A stretch of DNA of 64,000 bases. Origin: Dysidea avara (lineage: Eukaryota > Porifera > Demospongiae > Dictyoceratida > Dysideidae). The notes under the pieces are model-generated. The model was not told the origin of the DNA, did not search any database, and saw only the letters and a program-made list of their open reading frames with translations. The stretch lies in contig NC_089274.1 in assembly GCF_963678975.1 (NCBI RefSeq), forward strand, positions 25,953,053-26,017,052, written 5' to 3'. Shown piece after piece: positions 43,500 through 55,911 of this stretch. Each line of letters starts with the position of its first letter. Within the stretch, counting starts at the first letter, position 1. Position numbers and translations under genes: made by a program.

Positions 43500-46277
43500 G
43501 TACATTATAAACCTGTTAAACTTGTATTATGGTAGAAATTAGGTAACGATAATTCAATCATTGTTTGCCTGAAATTGAAAGATTCTATTAAAGCAACACA
43601 TGAATAACACTACATTGTATTACCATAATACAATTATGCAAGCTAGCAATTTGGCAATGCCTGTAAACATTAATTTATACAACTACACATGTACATGTGA
43701 AATCAAAAGTGACCATTGCTACCATGTAGTGACGTTCATTACTATGTAGTAATGAAGGTCGCTACAAAAGAGTAGTGAAGGTGTATTGTGGCAGAAAATA
43801 GTAGTGAAATGACTACAATTTTTTTACAGCGCAGCATACAACAAAATACAAAAGCCATTACATGCACATGTACTACAGAAATTATGTCAGAAACTTGATC
43901 ATGAGTATTAGACTCTATACAGTCCCTCTTTTCTGTGATACTGCATAACATTTGAAGTGCATTAGAATCATAACACTTACTAGCTGTGGAGGAAGCAACA
44001 CAAGAGGTCTAATCTGCACACGTAGAGGAGCAAGTTGGAAAAGTGATGCACACCAATAACCTCATTAATCTACAAAAGCAATAAGAAAATTTAATTGTAT
44101 ATATGTGTATCGTTATGTCAGGTTTAACAAATAGGCATATAAAAGTTATAGATACAATGTCCATGAGGGGATGATTGGAATGGAAATTGTCTATTAAGCA
44201 GTTTAGATGGTGCATGACATCACTAATGACACGGGCAATGGTATGGACTTAAGTACTTTGTTACTCTTCCCAACAATTCTGTTTTACAGCATAATACATA
44301 TATCAATATTTTTCTCAAAGCCATGTAGCTATAAGCTTATACACATTAGTACTGTTTTCTGAATGTTGCATATAATAAGTATTCATTTAAAATTTAATGG
44401 TTTGTTCTTCTCTTTACTAGAGGGGGATGGGGTGTATTTTGACCATGGAACACACATTCATTAAACTAATAATTAGGGTGGCTGGATCCTCAGCCAGTAC
44501 CAGCTGAGTAGCACCTTTTCATAGCTACTTAATAATCCCTTTATACACATAATGATGATTAAGGTCTGGTAAGTGGCGGGTATGTTTGCAAATTGCATTG
44601 TTATAAGAATGCCATTGTAAACTGAAAAATTTAGTTGAAAGTTTTAATTACGTAATAAATTCAATGCTCTTCAAAAATTGTCTGCATAAACTATGCACAC
44701 CTGTATGGATGGTTATAAAAGAAATAACAAGAATTTCTGACAGTAGATGATTTTGGATTGCTTAAAATGCTGAAACGCCCTTCCAAACTGAAATTTTTAC
44801 CATGCACTAGCTAGCTAGCTGATAGAAGCTACAGAAACAATTGTATCATAACCAAGGGAAATAAAGAAGTAGAATGAGTGAGGGTAAGGCCTGGTCTCTC
44901 TAAGGAATCATTGAGAGAGATCAGTAAAATTGAAATATATTCTAATAGAACAGTGACCCCAGAACATCCAAAAAGAAGCTCTGTTGGCAAAAATGCAATG
45001 GATGCTTTCAATTTCAGCTATACAATTTTACCATTAACAAGTGTAAAAATTTAGGAATTGAACAAGCCAGGTACTTAAACAAAGAAGATTTTAAGTTTTA
45101 TTTCAAGTATTTAGCTATGCATGTTTGTTTATTTATTGCTATTTGTATTGGAATTAAATTTATACTTCAAATGATGATCTAAGAACTTTTATGGTAATAA
45201 TACCTATAAAACATTATAGCTTGTAAAATTCCAGCCTTCATGTTTGAATAAATGAACAATGTAGCTATAGCTATGTAGTTTTATCCAACATACATACATA
45301 TCATTTTATTCATGTATTAGTTAATTGTAACAAAAACTTTTCTGACCCATTTGACAATGTGTAGAATTGCCATTATCAATGCATGTACATACATGAATCA
45401 TTAAATTCTAGTTTTTTAGGAGAAGCTTTAAAATCCCAACAAGTTGAGTATGTCCTCCAATACCAATGATGCTGTTGTATACACCAGTCAAATCACAAGA
45501 AGTTGGTATTTTCAGGCATCAAATCTGTCAAGTCAGTGTTCTTATAGAATACAATGTCTGCTTTAGTTAGGTTACAATGTAGTGTTCCACCTTGGCAATT
45601 TACAATGTGATATGAGAATTATTTATAGTGTATATAGTGGTCATTTTACTCATTTAGATGCATGGCCCCACCACCCAAAATCAAATAATATTGTTGAAAA
45701 ACTCTGTTAGTTGGTAAATGCACATAATTTGTACAACAGAAATGTCAGGTTCCCCCATTTTCTGCCTTATTGCTGACAAAGCTTACTGAAATAATATTAC
45801 ACTATATAGATGTCAAATATATAATTCTCTGTGATGCTGTTTACATGACTTTGCTTTCTGAATACATAGCTCCACCATGTTGCATTGCTGTATATTGTGT
45901 GCAGAAACTTTGCATTAGACCGTCCCTTGTAACTCATAACAGTTCTGTCAAAAAGATATAATACAGCTCCCCCTTGTCGTATATTCTGGAACATAACTAC
46001 ACACAACTTTCACTAAAAAGAAGAATATAGAAAACAACCTCTGTATTCTGACACCTCTGTACTCCATAATCCAACACAAAATTTGATTCCCTGGACATGA
46101 AAATACATTGTTTTTTACCATTGTAATCCGACAGAGAATAATAGCAGCATCAAAAACAATCACAGAAAATAATTTTTAAGCAACCAAAGCATTTAATTGG
46201 TTGACAGTAATAGAAAAAAAAGCTGCAATACTTGCAAATTCAAAAAGTAATCCATGTTAAAAACTTAACTTTACCTG
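43500..46277. other. Intergenic DNA, no gene seen
   Basis: Contains the second TAGTGA palindrome cluster (43720-43815) and a single CTCTATTAGAG-type motif (44932-44958). Near 45960-46150 there are short Tigger-like words (CTCTGTACTCCATAATCC). No conserved protein was recognised. Confidence 0.35.
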
Positions 46278-46567
46278 TATAATCAAGAGTACATAATAAA
46301 AATAGGGAGGGAGAGTGTCTAACTGCTAATACAGCCTGTACAAAATCACTGCGTATTATTGAACAGACAATGATCTTTGAACAAATTAACACTTTAACTG
46401 ATGATAGAGATCTGTTGATAGGTGTTGAGTGCTTTTGATAAGTGTTGAATAATGTAAAGTTTTTGCTCTACCAATGTGTGGATTGTCTATAATACGCAGT
46501 GATTCTGGTTGAAGGTGTCCTAGTTAGACACTCTCCCTCCCTATTTTTATTATGTACTCTTGGTATA
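46278..46567. mobile_element. MITE with 45-bp terminal inverted repeats
   Basis: Both ends carry AAGAGTACATAATAAAAATA followed by GGGAGGGAGAGTGTCTAAC, in inverted orientation, over 290 bp. No coding capacity. Confidence 0.82.
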
Positions 46568-46979
46568 ATTTACTGCACAATCTGACATAATTCTAGACAT
46601 TGTACAATGTCGGATTACAGAGGTGACTTAATAGTCCAACAACCTCCTTAATTTAACAAAATTTATGGCTCCCATTAAGCATTGGATTAGAGAGGTTTGA
46701 CTGTATTACTATTTGAGTATAGCTGTTCCATCTAAGGTATCATCCATATTTTTAGCTTTTCACTAGCATACAGGAAGTGCTCTGCATACCCCTCCCTCCT
46801 ACCCAATAGCATACTATATACAAATGTTGGTGCTATACTGTAGATGAATAATCAGTGCTATTTTTGGTTTTCATCTGTGCTTCATCTTTATCAGAATGTA
46901 GGCATTGGAAAAATGTTGATTATTTATGCCAAAGGCACAGTTATATATTGTCAGTATTCATCTTACATCACATTTGGTG

Positions 46980-47600
46980 GCAACTCAAGTATATGCATTT
47001 GATGCTAATGAAGCCTTGCCTGGAAATGGAGGAGCTGAATCAACACATATATAACCCATTATTCTGGAGGAACTATGTAGATTTGAATAATGATCTTACA
47101 TCAGTTTTGATGTGAAAGCCTTGGAGGAACTGTAAGTTGTGAAGATTGTACAAGAATAATAATAAAGCCATTGGAGGAGCGGTATATTGCCATAGCTGAT
47201 CTAATATCACATACATGCACATTGATGGAACCTCATTGTTGTGTTAGATTAATAATGAAGCTAGGCATATATAGTAGTGGAGAAGCTGTATTGTTCTGGC
47301 AAATCTATTATTTTTGATGGTAATAATGAAGATATTGACATCGTGGAGTTGTATGTTGTGGTGGTGTTTTTTGCATTGGTATCTATACCAATAATAAAGT
47401 GGTAAATGGAGGGGCATTAGTAGTCATGACATGACGTATTATTTAAAGGGAATTTAACTGCACACTTTATACATAATAGTGCTATACAGGGGGAGCTTTG
47501 TGTATTCCATTTAAAATTCTTCTGTTTTTCTCCATTTCCATGAAAAAAATGGTGGGGCTATAGTAATATCACATTTGCTGGGTGCTCATCTGCAGTGCTT
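46980..47600 (+). pseudogene. Decayed GGA-repeat (beta-helix-like) gene relic
   Basis: Shifting frames give repeated motifs of the form NN-x-A-x-GGA-V/I/L: GNGGAE at about 47030, NNKAIGGAVY at about 47158, NNKVVNGGALVV at about 47390, and NGGAIVIS near 47550. The spacing of about 100-160 bp and the AATAATRAAGCC...TTGGAGGARC words suggest a tandem repeat protein of the right-handed beta-helix type. Many stops and frameshifts show it is dead. The family assignment is tentative. Confidence 0.4.
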
Positions 47601-47695
47601 TACAACGATGTAGCCGGACAAGTAACAAAAAACCTTAGCAAGTTGCTTTCACATAAGAAATTTTAAGTCTAATAATCATCATAAATATACAATAA

Positions 47696-47701
47696 TTTAT
47701 T
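47696..47701 (-). terminator. Polyadenylation signal of NCAPH2
   Basis: AATAAA on the minus strand, about 22 nt after the NCAPH2 stop codon, at the right distance for the poly(A) signal. Confidence 0.55.
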
Positions 47702-47722
47702 AACAAAACAAAAACAACAATT

Positions 47723-50700
47723 TCAGTTTGATGTGTGTGTGGTTTGTAATGACGGAGCTCGAAACTCTTCCATTGCTTCATATGGTAGTTGCCTTGACAA
47801 TAGCTTCATCCACATTACCTCTTCTTCATCATTCTCATCTATTTCAATGTTATAGTTGTTTGCCTGTGAATTGCATTAAATGTCATTACGTGTGTGCATG
47901 TAGCTTGGTTATACAATATTATATATAATTACAATACATCTTTTAGGGCTGAATTTGGTTATAACAATGTACACATCAGCATTGAAACCGGATTGGGTCA
48001 TCTGGGGCACATTTTGTCTGGTACGTATAACCAGGTCTAACCAGGATTGGATCACGTGTGAAACGAATTGATTAGCTAGGTGATGTGGAAGTGTATTAGT
48101 GCATCATAGTCTAGTCTCAGCTTCTTTCATGAGCCACACCCACTTACAAGGATTATGTGTTGCTGTCTGTAAGGCATACATGGAGCCATGCCCATTGATT
48201 AGCAGATGTGTTACAGTCTGTAGGCAAGCATGAGTCCATAGTCTGTAGGCTTACGTGGAGCCATGCAAACCAATCAATTGTATATTGTATAAATACAAAT
48301 TTTTAGGGACGTAATTTTTGCAGATTTCGTGGTTACACGGCTGTCCATGAAATTTTATCCTCAAAAATTAATGATTATCATGGGTTAGCTCTATGCTTTC
48401 TTATAGGTAACCAAAACAAGTGATCCTCAAAAATAAAATGCTGAAATTTGTTGATCAGCAAAACTTACATCCCTCGAAATTTGTACCTATACGGTAATGC
48501 ACAGTTGTTGTACAAGTCATAGTCTACTCTTGCAGCTTTTTTGAGAGCTATACCCACTTATTGGGATATTGTCCGGAGGGAATTTTATAAGTAAGATGTG
48601 TTGAAGTTTGTGGGTATGCACAAAGCCACACCCATTTTTTGCTGTCTGCAAACTTACTCATCATTAGTTTAAAATTTACCTGTTTAGCTATATAGCTACC
48701 TGTTAACTTAATACACTAGTAGAGCACAGCTCTTGGCGCACACAATCTGGGTCAAACCCGGATCTGACCCAGATTGTTATCTCTGGGTCAGTGAGTTAGC
48801 AGCAGTGACCTGGTTTCAAGATACACATGTACACTTACCAGCTGTAGAGTGGCTAAAAACATTCTGCACACTTCATGTACTTGTTTATCATGAGCAACAG
48901 TCTTGAAACTCATCCTCTCACTATCATCTACATAAGCATGCAATATAAGATATATATACATGTTCATTCTAAATACAATTTCATGTCCATGCAGACTCTC
49001 CAATTGCTATCATAATTATAGTCTGACTGTTAGTACATGAATAATGATTATTTATTAGTCATATAACAACTCTTCACTCAATGGTAGTACCTAGTAGATG
49101 ATTATCAAATTCGGTCAATATTGTTCCTCCATACTTGTGTATATCAAATGGTGGTCGCTGCTCCTGTGAAGTCATGACAATTAGAACATGTACATGAGTA
49201 TGATGACATGCATACTTCCTCCTCAAGAATTGGTCTAATCCGATGTTCCCACTGTCTTACTCGTGATGACAACTCTGTCTCAACAGCATATGTCATAGCT
49301 GACTCAAGTGTTCTTTCCTGGTAAGTAACAATAGTCATACTATAAAATTTACCCTTTAAATCTAATTATAAGTACTTGAGAAAAAATGATGCACTGTAGC
49401 TATGTATTAAAATAGTCAATACATAGAATATCATGTACAGGATAGTTGAAAAATTACATTGGGTATATCACCCAAAAAAGGTATAATAAATGCATACCAG
49501 GATTGGAAACGGAAGTTGCCACCGTGATAATTTTATATAGAAACTAGGCAGTGGGTGGTAAATCCCTTTAAAGTTATCCGTGTTTTGGGTACTCTACTTC
49601 CAAGCATGGCAGAATGCTTCATGCAGTATGTACAGTGGAACTTTCTAGAAAGTATTGCATTACTAGAGTATAAATAGCCAGTATTTTAATATCATTACTC
49701 AGAGTTGAAATTGGAGTTGTATCGGGCCGTGTCACTCATAACTAAGTGTACAGCTGCATTGGAACATCCCTAGACAACTAGTGAAGCTTAAGTTAGGCTA
49801 TATTCAGGATATTACAAGCTGTAGAAGTGTTTTATGCGTTAGTGCAGTTGTATTTGGAAAACTGTCCCTTTTTCGGTATGTTTTTAGGACAAAATTCACT
49901 TTGTGTTTCGGTTTTCTTTTTGGTACATGCATCGCCCAGACAAAGCAAAAAATCGTTTTGAAATTTGACTTGTAATCCCTTCTGCTAAATGCTCCAATTA
50001 TTGATACAACAACACGGCACTGTACTTTCTACTCACAGCAATGATTCTAGTACAATGAGATGAAATATTACTTCAGGCGAAACACATATACCCATAACCA
50101 CAACTTTGGTTTCCAATCCCGGTAAGCATTATTATATATCTATGGTCTCACTATCATCATGTTAGCATGGCAGTATCAGTTAGGCATAACCCAGCCCAAA
50201 AATGCCTTCGGAGTGACCTCAAATACTTTCATCAAATTTCTATGAATTCTTAAAATTGAGTTTTCTACTGCCTGACTGCCTGACTGATGGTTTCAGTCTA
50301 CACTATACTTAAGGCTACTGACTTGATTTCTTCACTGTTCAACATCACTTCAGTCCAAGATGCCCCTTTTCACCATCAGCAGCATACACAATGGACTTAC
50401 GTACTACGTACCTTAGTGCCCTATTTCTTTCTCCACTACCACATATTAGGTGTTGATTCGTGGCAATGCATCATGGCTTCAGTGCTGACTAACACAAGAA
50501 TTGTTCCCCAGATAGGTGCTTCTCATACTGTCATTTATTTGTAATGTTGTAGAATGAGTAGAACATAGTTGAAATGAAGCAGAATGGCCACTTCAATTTT
50601 CAGTAATTAAAAGTCAGGGAAAGTGTTCAGTCGTAATTTCCATAGTCACCGAATGGACTGCAGAGGCACTTCTCACGCTGTTCTTTGTTTTTCTGGTTAC

Positions 50701-51964
50701 AGATTGAACATCGCTGAAAATGAAGCGGATTGATTTTCACTAACTGATAGTTGGGCTAGAAGCTCTGAGAATAGATTTTAGGCTACTTTTAGTTAACAAT
50801 CACATATTTTAAACTGCAAAATAAAACAAACTGTAGAGCAAAAGTTGCAACAAAGCTGTAACTTTGATTACTCTATTAAAGTAGTCTACTACTTGACTGC
50901 AATATTAGAGTATCTATTGTTTTTAATGCAGTGTGGGGTGAAATGTAAAGTGTTGCTGAGGGTTTAATGGCTATAATGGATATCAGTGCATGCTACTGAA
51001 ATATGTACATGTTACGTGATTGTTTGCTATTGTCAATACAGCAATAGTAAAGGTGAAAAGAGGGTTTCTGTTGAGACCACAGAAACCCACCTACATCCTC
51101 CACTTCAGCTGCAGGTATAGATAACTCTATTGCTTTTTACTTCTATGATCCTACTCAAATGTAAAAGTTTCCTTACATAGTATTTGTCTTAACTACATAC
51201 ACACATGCTCTTAGCAAACAGCTATTATTTCACACACATACCACATAGTCTCTGACAATGTCCTCATAGCTCTGCACTATATTCAAATTATCACCTGCAG
51301 TTAAACACCACAATGTAAATACCCACTGAAAATCAACTACAGTGGATCCTGGATAATGTTGGTCCACTGTTGCTACCCTTCGTCTTTTAACTACACACCT
51401 ATTGGAGCTTGTTCCACATATCCATCAGCAGGATTGTGTGAGTTGATAGCATCTTCAATACGTTGTTGATCAATGTTGTCACAGTAACCAAAAGCACCCC
51501 CACCATCATCATAATCTACACAGTACTCCAAACATGAGGTGGTCATGTGACACTTTAATGCTCACCAGACATATCTCCTAGTGGTATGCACTCTTGTTCC
51601 ATGTCTTCACCCTCGGTCAGCCCCGCCCCATCCACTGCACTCTGGAGATGTTTAGCTATGTGTTCCTTCTGGAGACTTTTCTTTAGGAAAATAAAGATAC
51701 AAGTAAGGTATGGCATACATAATAAAGGTATAATTTTTTAAAATTCATAGACTCCCCACACTACACACACTTATTCTCCTACCAGTTTTTGAGTTTCCTT
51801 CTTTCTGACTTCTTTCACATGTTGCTGGTGTTTCCAATAATGAACTTCAAATTCTGTCAACCAATAAGCTCAATAAATGAATTGCTATAAACAGTGTTAA
51901 TACTAACCAGGGTATAGAGGCTTTTTCACCAGTTGTCTTGGAAATTGAGTGTAACAGGAATAGA
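47723..51964 (-). CDS. NCAPH2: Condensin-2 complex subunit H2 (kleisin), C-terminal half
   Basis: NCAPH2 is the kleisin bridging the SMC2-SMC4 heads in condensin II, which compacts mitotic chromosomes. Nine minus-strand exons join in phase: 51964-51908, 51853-51783, 51680-51566, 51515-51399, 51294-51242, 49317-49216, 49163-49091, 48927-48839 and 47863-47723. Signatures in order: EFEVHYWKHQQHVKEV, an acidic segment, SYEDIVRDYV, ETELSSRVRQWEHRI, PPFDIHKYGGTIL, VHEVCRMFLATLQLANN, and a short acidic tail. This is about 270 residues against about 600 in vertebrates. The N-terminal exons that bind SMC2 were not found in the 2.9 kb up to the next collagen gene; they may be diverged, lie in small exons I missed, or be lost. 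The 1.9-kb intron (49318-51241) holds a copy of repeat R. Confidence 0.85.
48286..48496. mobile_element. Small MITE in the last NCAPH2 intron
   Basis: Left TGTATAAATACAAATTT and right AAATTTGTACCTATACGG pair imperfectly over about 27 bp. The CCGTATAGGTACAAATTT end resembles the CCGT-starting ends at 9496 and 57566. Confidence 0.45.
50160..50780 (-). repeat. Dispersed composite repeat R, body, copy 4
   Basis: On the minus strand: ATGTTGAACAGTGAAGAAATC, a (CAGTCAGG)n run, AAGTATTTGAGGTCACTCCG and TGGGCTGGGTTATGCCTAAC. It is more diverged than the other copies. Lies in an NCAPH2 intron. Confidence 0.55.
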
Positions 51965-53003
51965 CTGGAAAAGTAAACCAGTGTTAACACATTGTATATT
52001 GAATAACTAATTGTGTAGAACAACTGTACACACTTAACTGACACTATATATAGTTGCTAGAATAAACTATCAGTAATTGTGAATATCATTATGTAGTATT
52101 GTATGGTAGGGATCATGAAACTGTTTTCCTACACAGTAAACATGACGAAAACAGAAAGTTACAATATGTAAACAGCCTTTATTCATTGAATGAAGGTTTA
52201 TTTTCTGTAGCTCAAAGCCTGTTTGCTCACGTGTGTGTTGGACAGACATACCTACCTACACACAGAAACATGGTTTTAGCCAAACCATTTTCAGAAAATT
52301 AACATTCTGTGTGTTGTAGCTCACCAATGGTTGAAGACACATGTACCAAATTTTCACACTTTTATACCAATTCCTTACCTTCCAGAGCATCCACTGTACA
52401 AGTAGCCAACAGCTAAGTTTCCCACCATATTAGATAGTTTTAACTCAATTTTGACTGTATCAGGCGAGTTCTAAAAGGGGTGGGTGGTGGGGGCTAGAGG
52501 ATGGCCAAGAGGCTGTTTTAAAAAATTAAGGAGGAAGGCATAGGGATGAATTAGGCCAAGTTATAGACAATTCAGGTCTCAAAATTGGCTAAAATGAAGG
52601 ACATACACAGCATCTTGGTAAAATAGTAAATCTGCTGTCAGGGCAATAAGACTGGTTTTCCCAGACCCAGTCACATATACAGTATTGGTTGATGGTTCAT
52701 AGATTATTTTTTGCCAAAATTTCCTGTTGTACAAGATGAACTAGATACCAGGTTTAATGAGTGGACAGTTAATAGAATGACTAACGCTGATCAATGTATC
52801 ATTAAGTATGATAGTACTTAACAAGTAGGGATTGGTAAGAATCATATGGCTTCGTATTTTTTTTGCCCTTAAAAAAACAGCCTTGCAATAAGTTTTACCC
52901 GAAATACTACCTGGAATACATTAGTACTGCTGTAATGATGCTGTACCTTAATGTTTCGATGTACAGTGAGTTTTAAAAATTTCAAAATTCACCTGGATTT
53001 CGT

Positions 53004-53034
<31 letters not shown>

Positions 53035-53715
53035 CCGTAAGACCTGGTTGTGCTAGGTGTATGGCTCCAGAAATTTCACACAGCCAAGGTAATGACGGTG
53101 GATTCACGAATCTGTTGCTCCGATTACGTTCTGTCCATTGTACAATACTGTTTGCTTTCATCATTCATTTGCTTCTTTGTTCTTCTTGAAGGATAATTAA
53201 TAGTTGCGGTGCTTAATAGTAGCAGCGCGAGCCACAACCCAAACATGTGATTTTAACAAAGCGTGAGTACATGTGTGTAAGACAAGGGTGAACGTGTGTA
53301 GTACCCAAGGAGTTGTCTCTAGCATTTAACGCTGGGTAGTCGTTTTAAAGTCTTATCAGTTTAACTTTTTTTGCAAGGTAGCTAGCTAATAATTCCTTTG
53401 AGGGGCAGATCCACCTTGGGATCCAGACTTCTAAAAGCGAGGGTTCCACTCTTAATGGTGGACTCTCCAGCAATGTTTTACTGTTAAATCATCAACATTA
53501 GGCCATTAGAAATGCATCTGAAGCTTTTAACAGTTGCTGTAATAGCTTTAAAAAACAAAATGATAATTATTTTAGAGGCGCCTATTGCATATGAAAGTAA
53601 AAGATAGCTGCTTCAAGTGATATTTATACCATGTGGAAAACAAAGAGTATAATATAGCTAGCTAGCTAGACACAAAAAGTAAACAAACCAGCTTTTAAAA
53701 AAATTAAAAATTTGG
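51965..53715. other. Upstream of visible NCAPH2 exons; one orphan exon
   Basis: On the minus strand, 52473-52380 has a pyrimidine-rich acceptor (CCCCTTTTAG), an open frame with TVKIELKLSNMVGNLAVGYL and a GTAAGG donor. It looks like a real exon, but its phase does not fit the first visible NCAPH2 exon and I do not recognise it. (TGCC)n, about eight units, lies at 53004-53036. No other gene was recognised. Confidence 0.35.
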
Positions 53716-54100
53716 AAGTAGGGATTGATATAATATACACGCTACAAAACTAAGGAAACAAGCTCAAAAATGTTACAGCTGAAATGAGAAATGATCCAGC
53801 AGTAAAATGTAAGGAAACAAGATTAGACGACTACTTGCTAAAATTTTAAAGGAAGTAGGGATTGGTATAATATACATGCTACAAAAAGTAAGGAAACAAG
53901 CTCAGAAATGTTACAGCTGAAATGAGAAACGATCCAGCAGTAAAAAGTAAGGAAACAAGATTAGATGACTACAGACACACTTTAATGCCTACTTTTGGTG
54001 AGCATCTTGAAATTAGAACATCAAATTAGCCAAAAGTAGGGATTAAACTGTGTCTCATTTTAGCAAGTAGTCGTCTAATCTTGTTTCCTTATTTCTTCCT
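53716..54100. repeat. Tandem duplication plus inverted copy
   Basis: Two direct units of about 133 bp start at 53716 and 53851, both beginning GGAAGTAGGGATTGRTATAA and ending AAGGAAACAAGATTAGA. They are followed by an inverted partial copy (AAGTAGTCGTCTAATCTTGT, 54064 on). It is a rearranged palindromic MITE of the AGTAGGGA group. Confidence 0.75.
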
Positions 54101-54826
54101 TTTAAACTTTTTTAAATAGCTGTGATTACTAAAGTATGACAAATATTTACTAGATAATATAACTATATGTAATGAATTCGATTATTCCCATCTCCAAAGA
54201 AGAGCAGCTACTTTACCCATATAAGGTCATAGCTATAGTCAACCCTCTGACACAGTGGCAGATCCAGACATTATAAAAAGATTCACTCTGTAGCTAATTA
54301 GTTACAGCCTGCATAGTCTAGCTAGCCAGCAGTGAGTAACAATCACCCCTAGATACTGTTCCACTGTTGAACCTTACTATTCTGGGTCTGCAGATAGAAT
54401 TGAAGTCTAAACAAATATGGTTACAATAGTTACAAGAAATCGAAAGAGCTCAAACGATAATTAATGTTAAAGCCACTTAACATGCTGGAGATACTGGAGA
54501 AACAATTTTCAAGACAACAAAGTAATTTAAATAATCTCAATACTGATTTTGGTCTGAGTATATTGATCTTTTAGTTTTGCTTTTAATAACCTGACTGTCT
54601 TCACTTGCATGCAGTCACTACCATCACAGTCAAAACTGTTAGTCATACATGTAGTACCATACAATATCTACTAATTCATTTTGTGGACTGTTTGATGATA
54701 ATTGCTCAAACTTATCAATAACATGATAGTATTGTTCATAAACACTTACAACTGCTTGTGGAAAAGCATAAAGCTTACAAGTTTAGTGTAGTTTACAGTA
54801 AACTGCTATAGCTTTGTTTTGTAAGA

Positions 54827-55911
54827 ATGACTGCTACAAACAGTGGATTGAATTGGTTGTCTCTACTGTGTTTGGGAATTGTGTTTGTGGGTGGCTGGTA
54901 TTTCCAGTCATCACTGGTTGAAATGAGAGAACAGCTTGTGGCTCAACAACAAGATCAGAAGACACAAATGATAGAAGCTATTGCACAACAGAGGATAAAA
55001 ATTGAGGTACAAGCTGAAATAATACAACAACTCAAAGAAACAGTCAACGAACAAAACAAACAACTTAACCTGCTACAACTACAGATTAACCAACATCAAC
55101 CAACAGTGAGTTGGCTTATACCAGTAACTATGTACATTAGTAACTCTATATGTATTTGCTATAGAGTAATAACCACTTCACCAATGAACTTCTCAATACT
55201 AACTATACCACAAAACAACATACTGTAATGAAAAGATCTACCAGTACCACTGAGAAAACACTAGAAATCCTTAGAGGAAGAGATGGTCGAGATGGAGTGC
55301 TCAGTCCCAGGGGACTGACTGGACCTCCTGGACACAAGGGAGACACAGGAGCTGCTGGTCCTAAGGGAGAAGGAGCAGGTGGAGTGGTGTATGTGCGCTG
55401 GGGCCATAACTCTTGTCCAGACACTGGAGCACAACTAGTATACTCTGGCAGAGCTGGTGGATCAGACCGACATCATAAAGGAGGTGGTGGTAATCCACAG
55501 TGTCTATCACTTGACCCAAACTACCTCAAGACAATTAGTGGAACACAGAATCATGCCTATATGTATGGAGCAGAGCATGAGTTCACAAATGGACTAGTAG
55601 CAAATTCACACAACACAGATGTAGTATGTGCAGTATGTTATGTTCCTACAAGAAATGTTGTTTACACACTTCCAGCTAAGTATACTTGTCCAACAGGCTG
55701 GACCAGAGAATATTATGGCTACCTGATGAGTAAACGATACAATTATCATCGATCAACATTCTCATGTGTTGATCACAACCTCACACCAGCAACTGGTTCA
55801 AACATCAATCATGGTGATTTCCTCTTCTATCCAGTAGGAGTGTGTGGATCACTCCTTATGATCCAACTAAAGAACTTTCTTGTGCTGTGTGTACCAAGTA
55901 GACCTCAGTGA
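54827..55911 (+). CDS. Membrane-anchored short-chain collagen, copy 5 (altered C-terminus)
   Basis: Exons 54827-55105 and 55165-55911 flank a 59-nt intron; 341 residues if translated. It has the anchor and the longest coiled coil of the set (VAQQQDQKTQMIEAIAQQ extension). The Gly-X-Y stretch is short and interrupted: GVLSPRG has Ser where the paralogues have Gly. The C-terminal domain is normal up to FLFYPV. It then has a 3-nt deletion, and a 10-nt deletion replaces SLPCPPYD...SCAVCTK with an unrelated tail ending PSRPQ, losing the last cysteines. It is probably a gene in early decay, or a variant with altered disulfides. The TATA promoter seen in copies 1, 2 and 6 is absent. Confidence 0.8.

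Noticed and set aside
43053..43542. Long open frames of Cys-Met-Tyr-Val or Ile-His-Thr-Tyr repeats on both strands
   Set aside because: Artefact of the (TGTA)n microsatellite, which has no stop in any frame.
55228..55911. Collagen half as an independent gene starting at its internal ATG (MKR)
   Set aside because: A 59-nt GT-AG intron joins it in frame to the anchor/coiled-coil exon in every copy.
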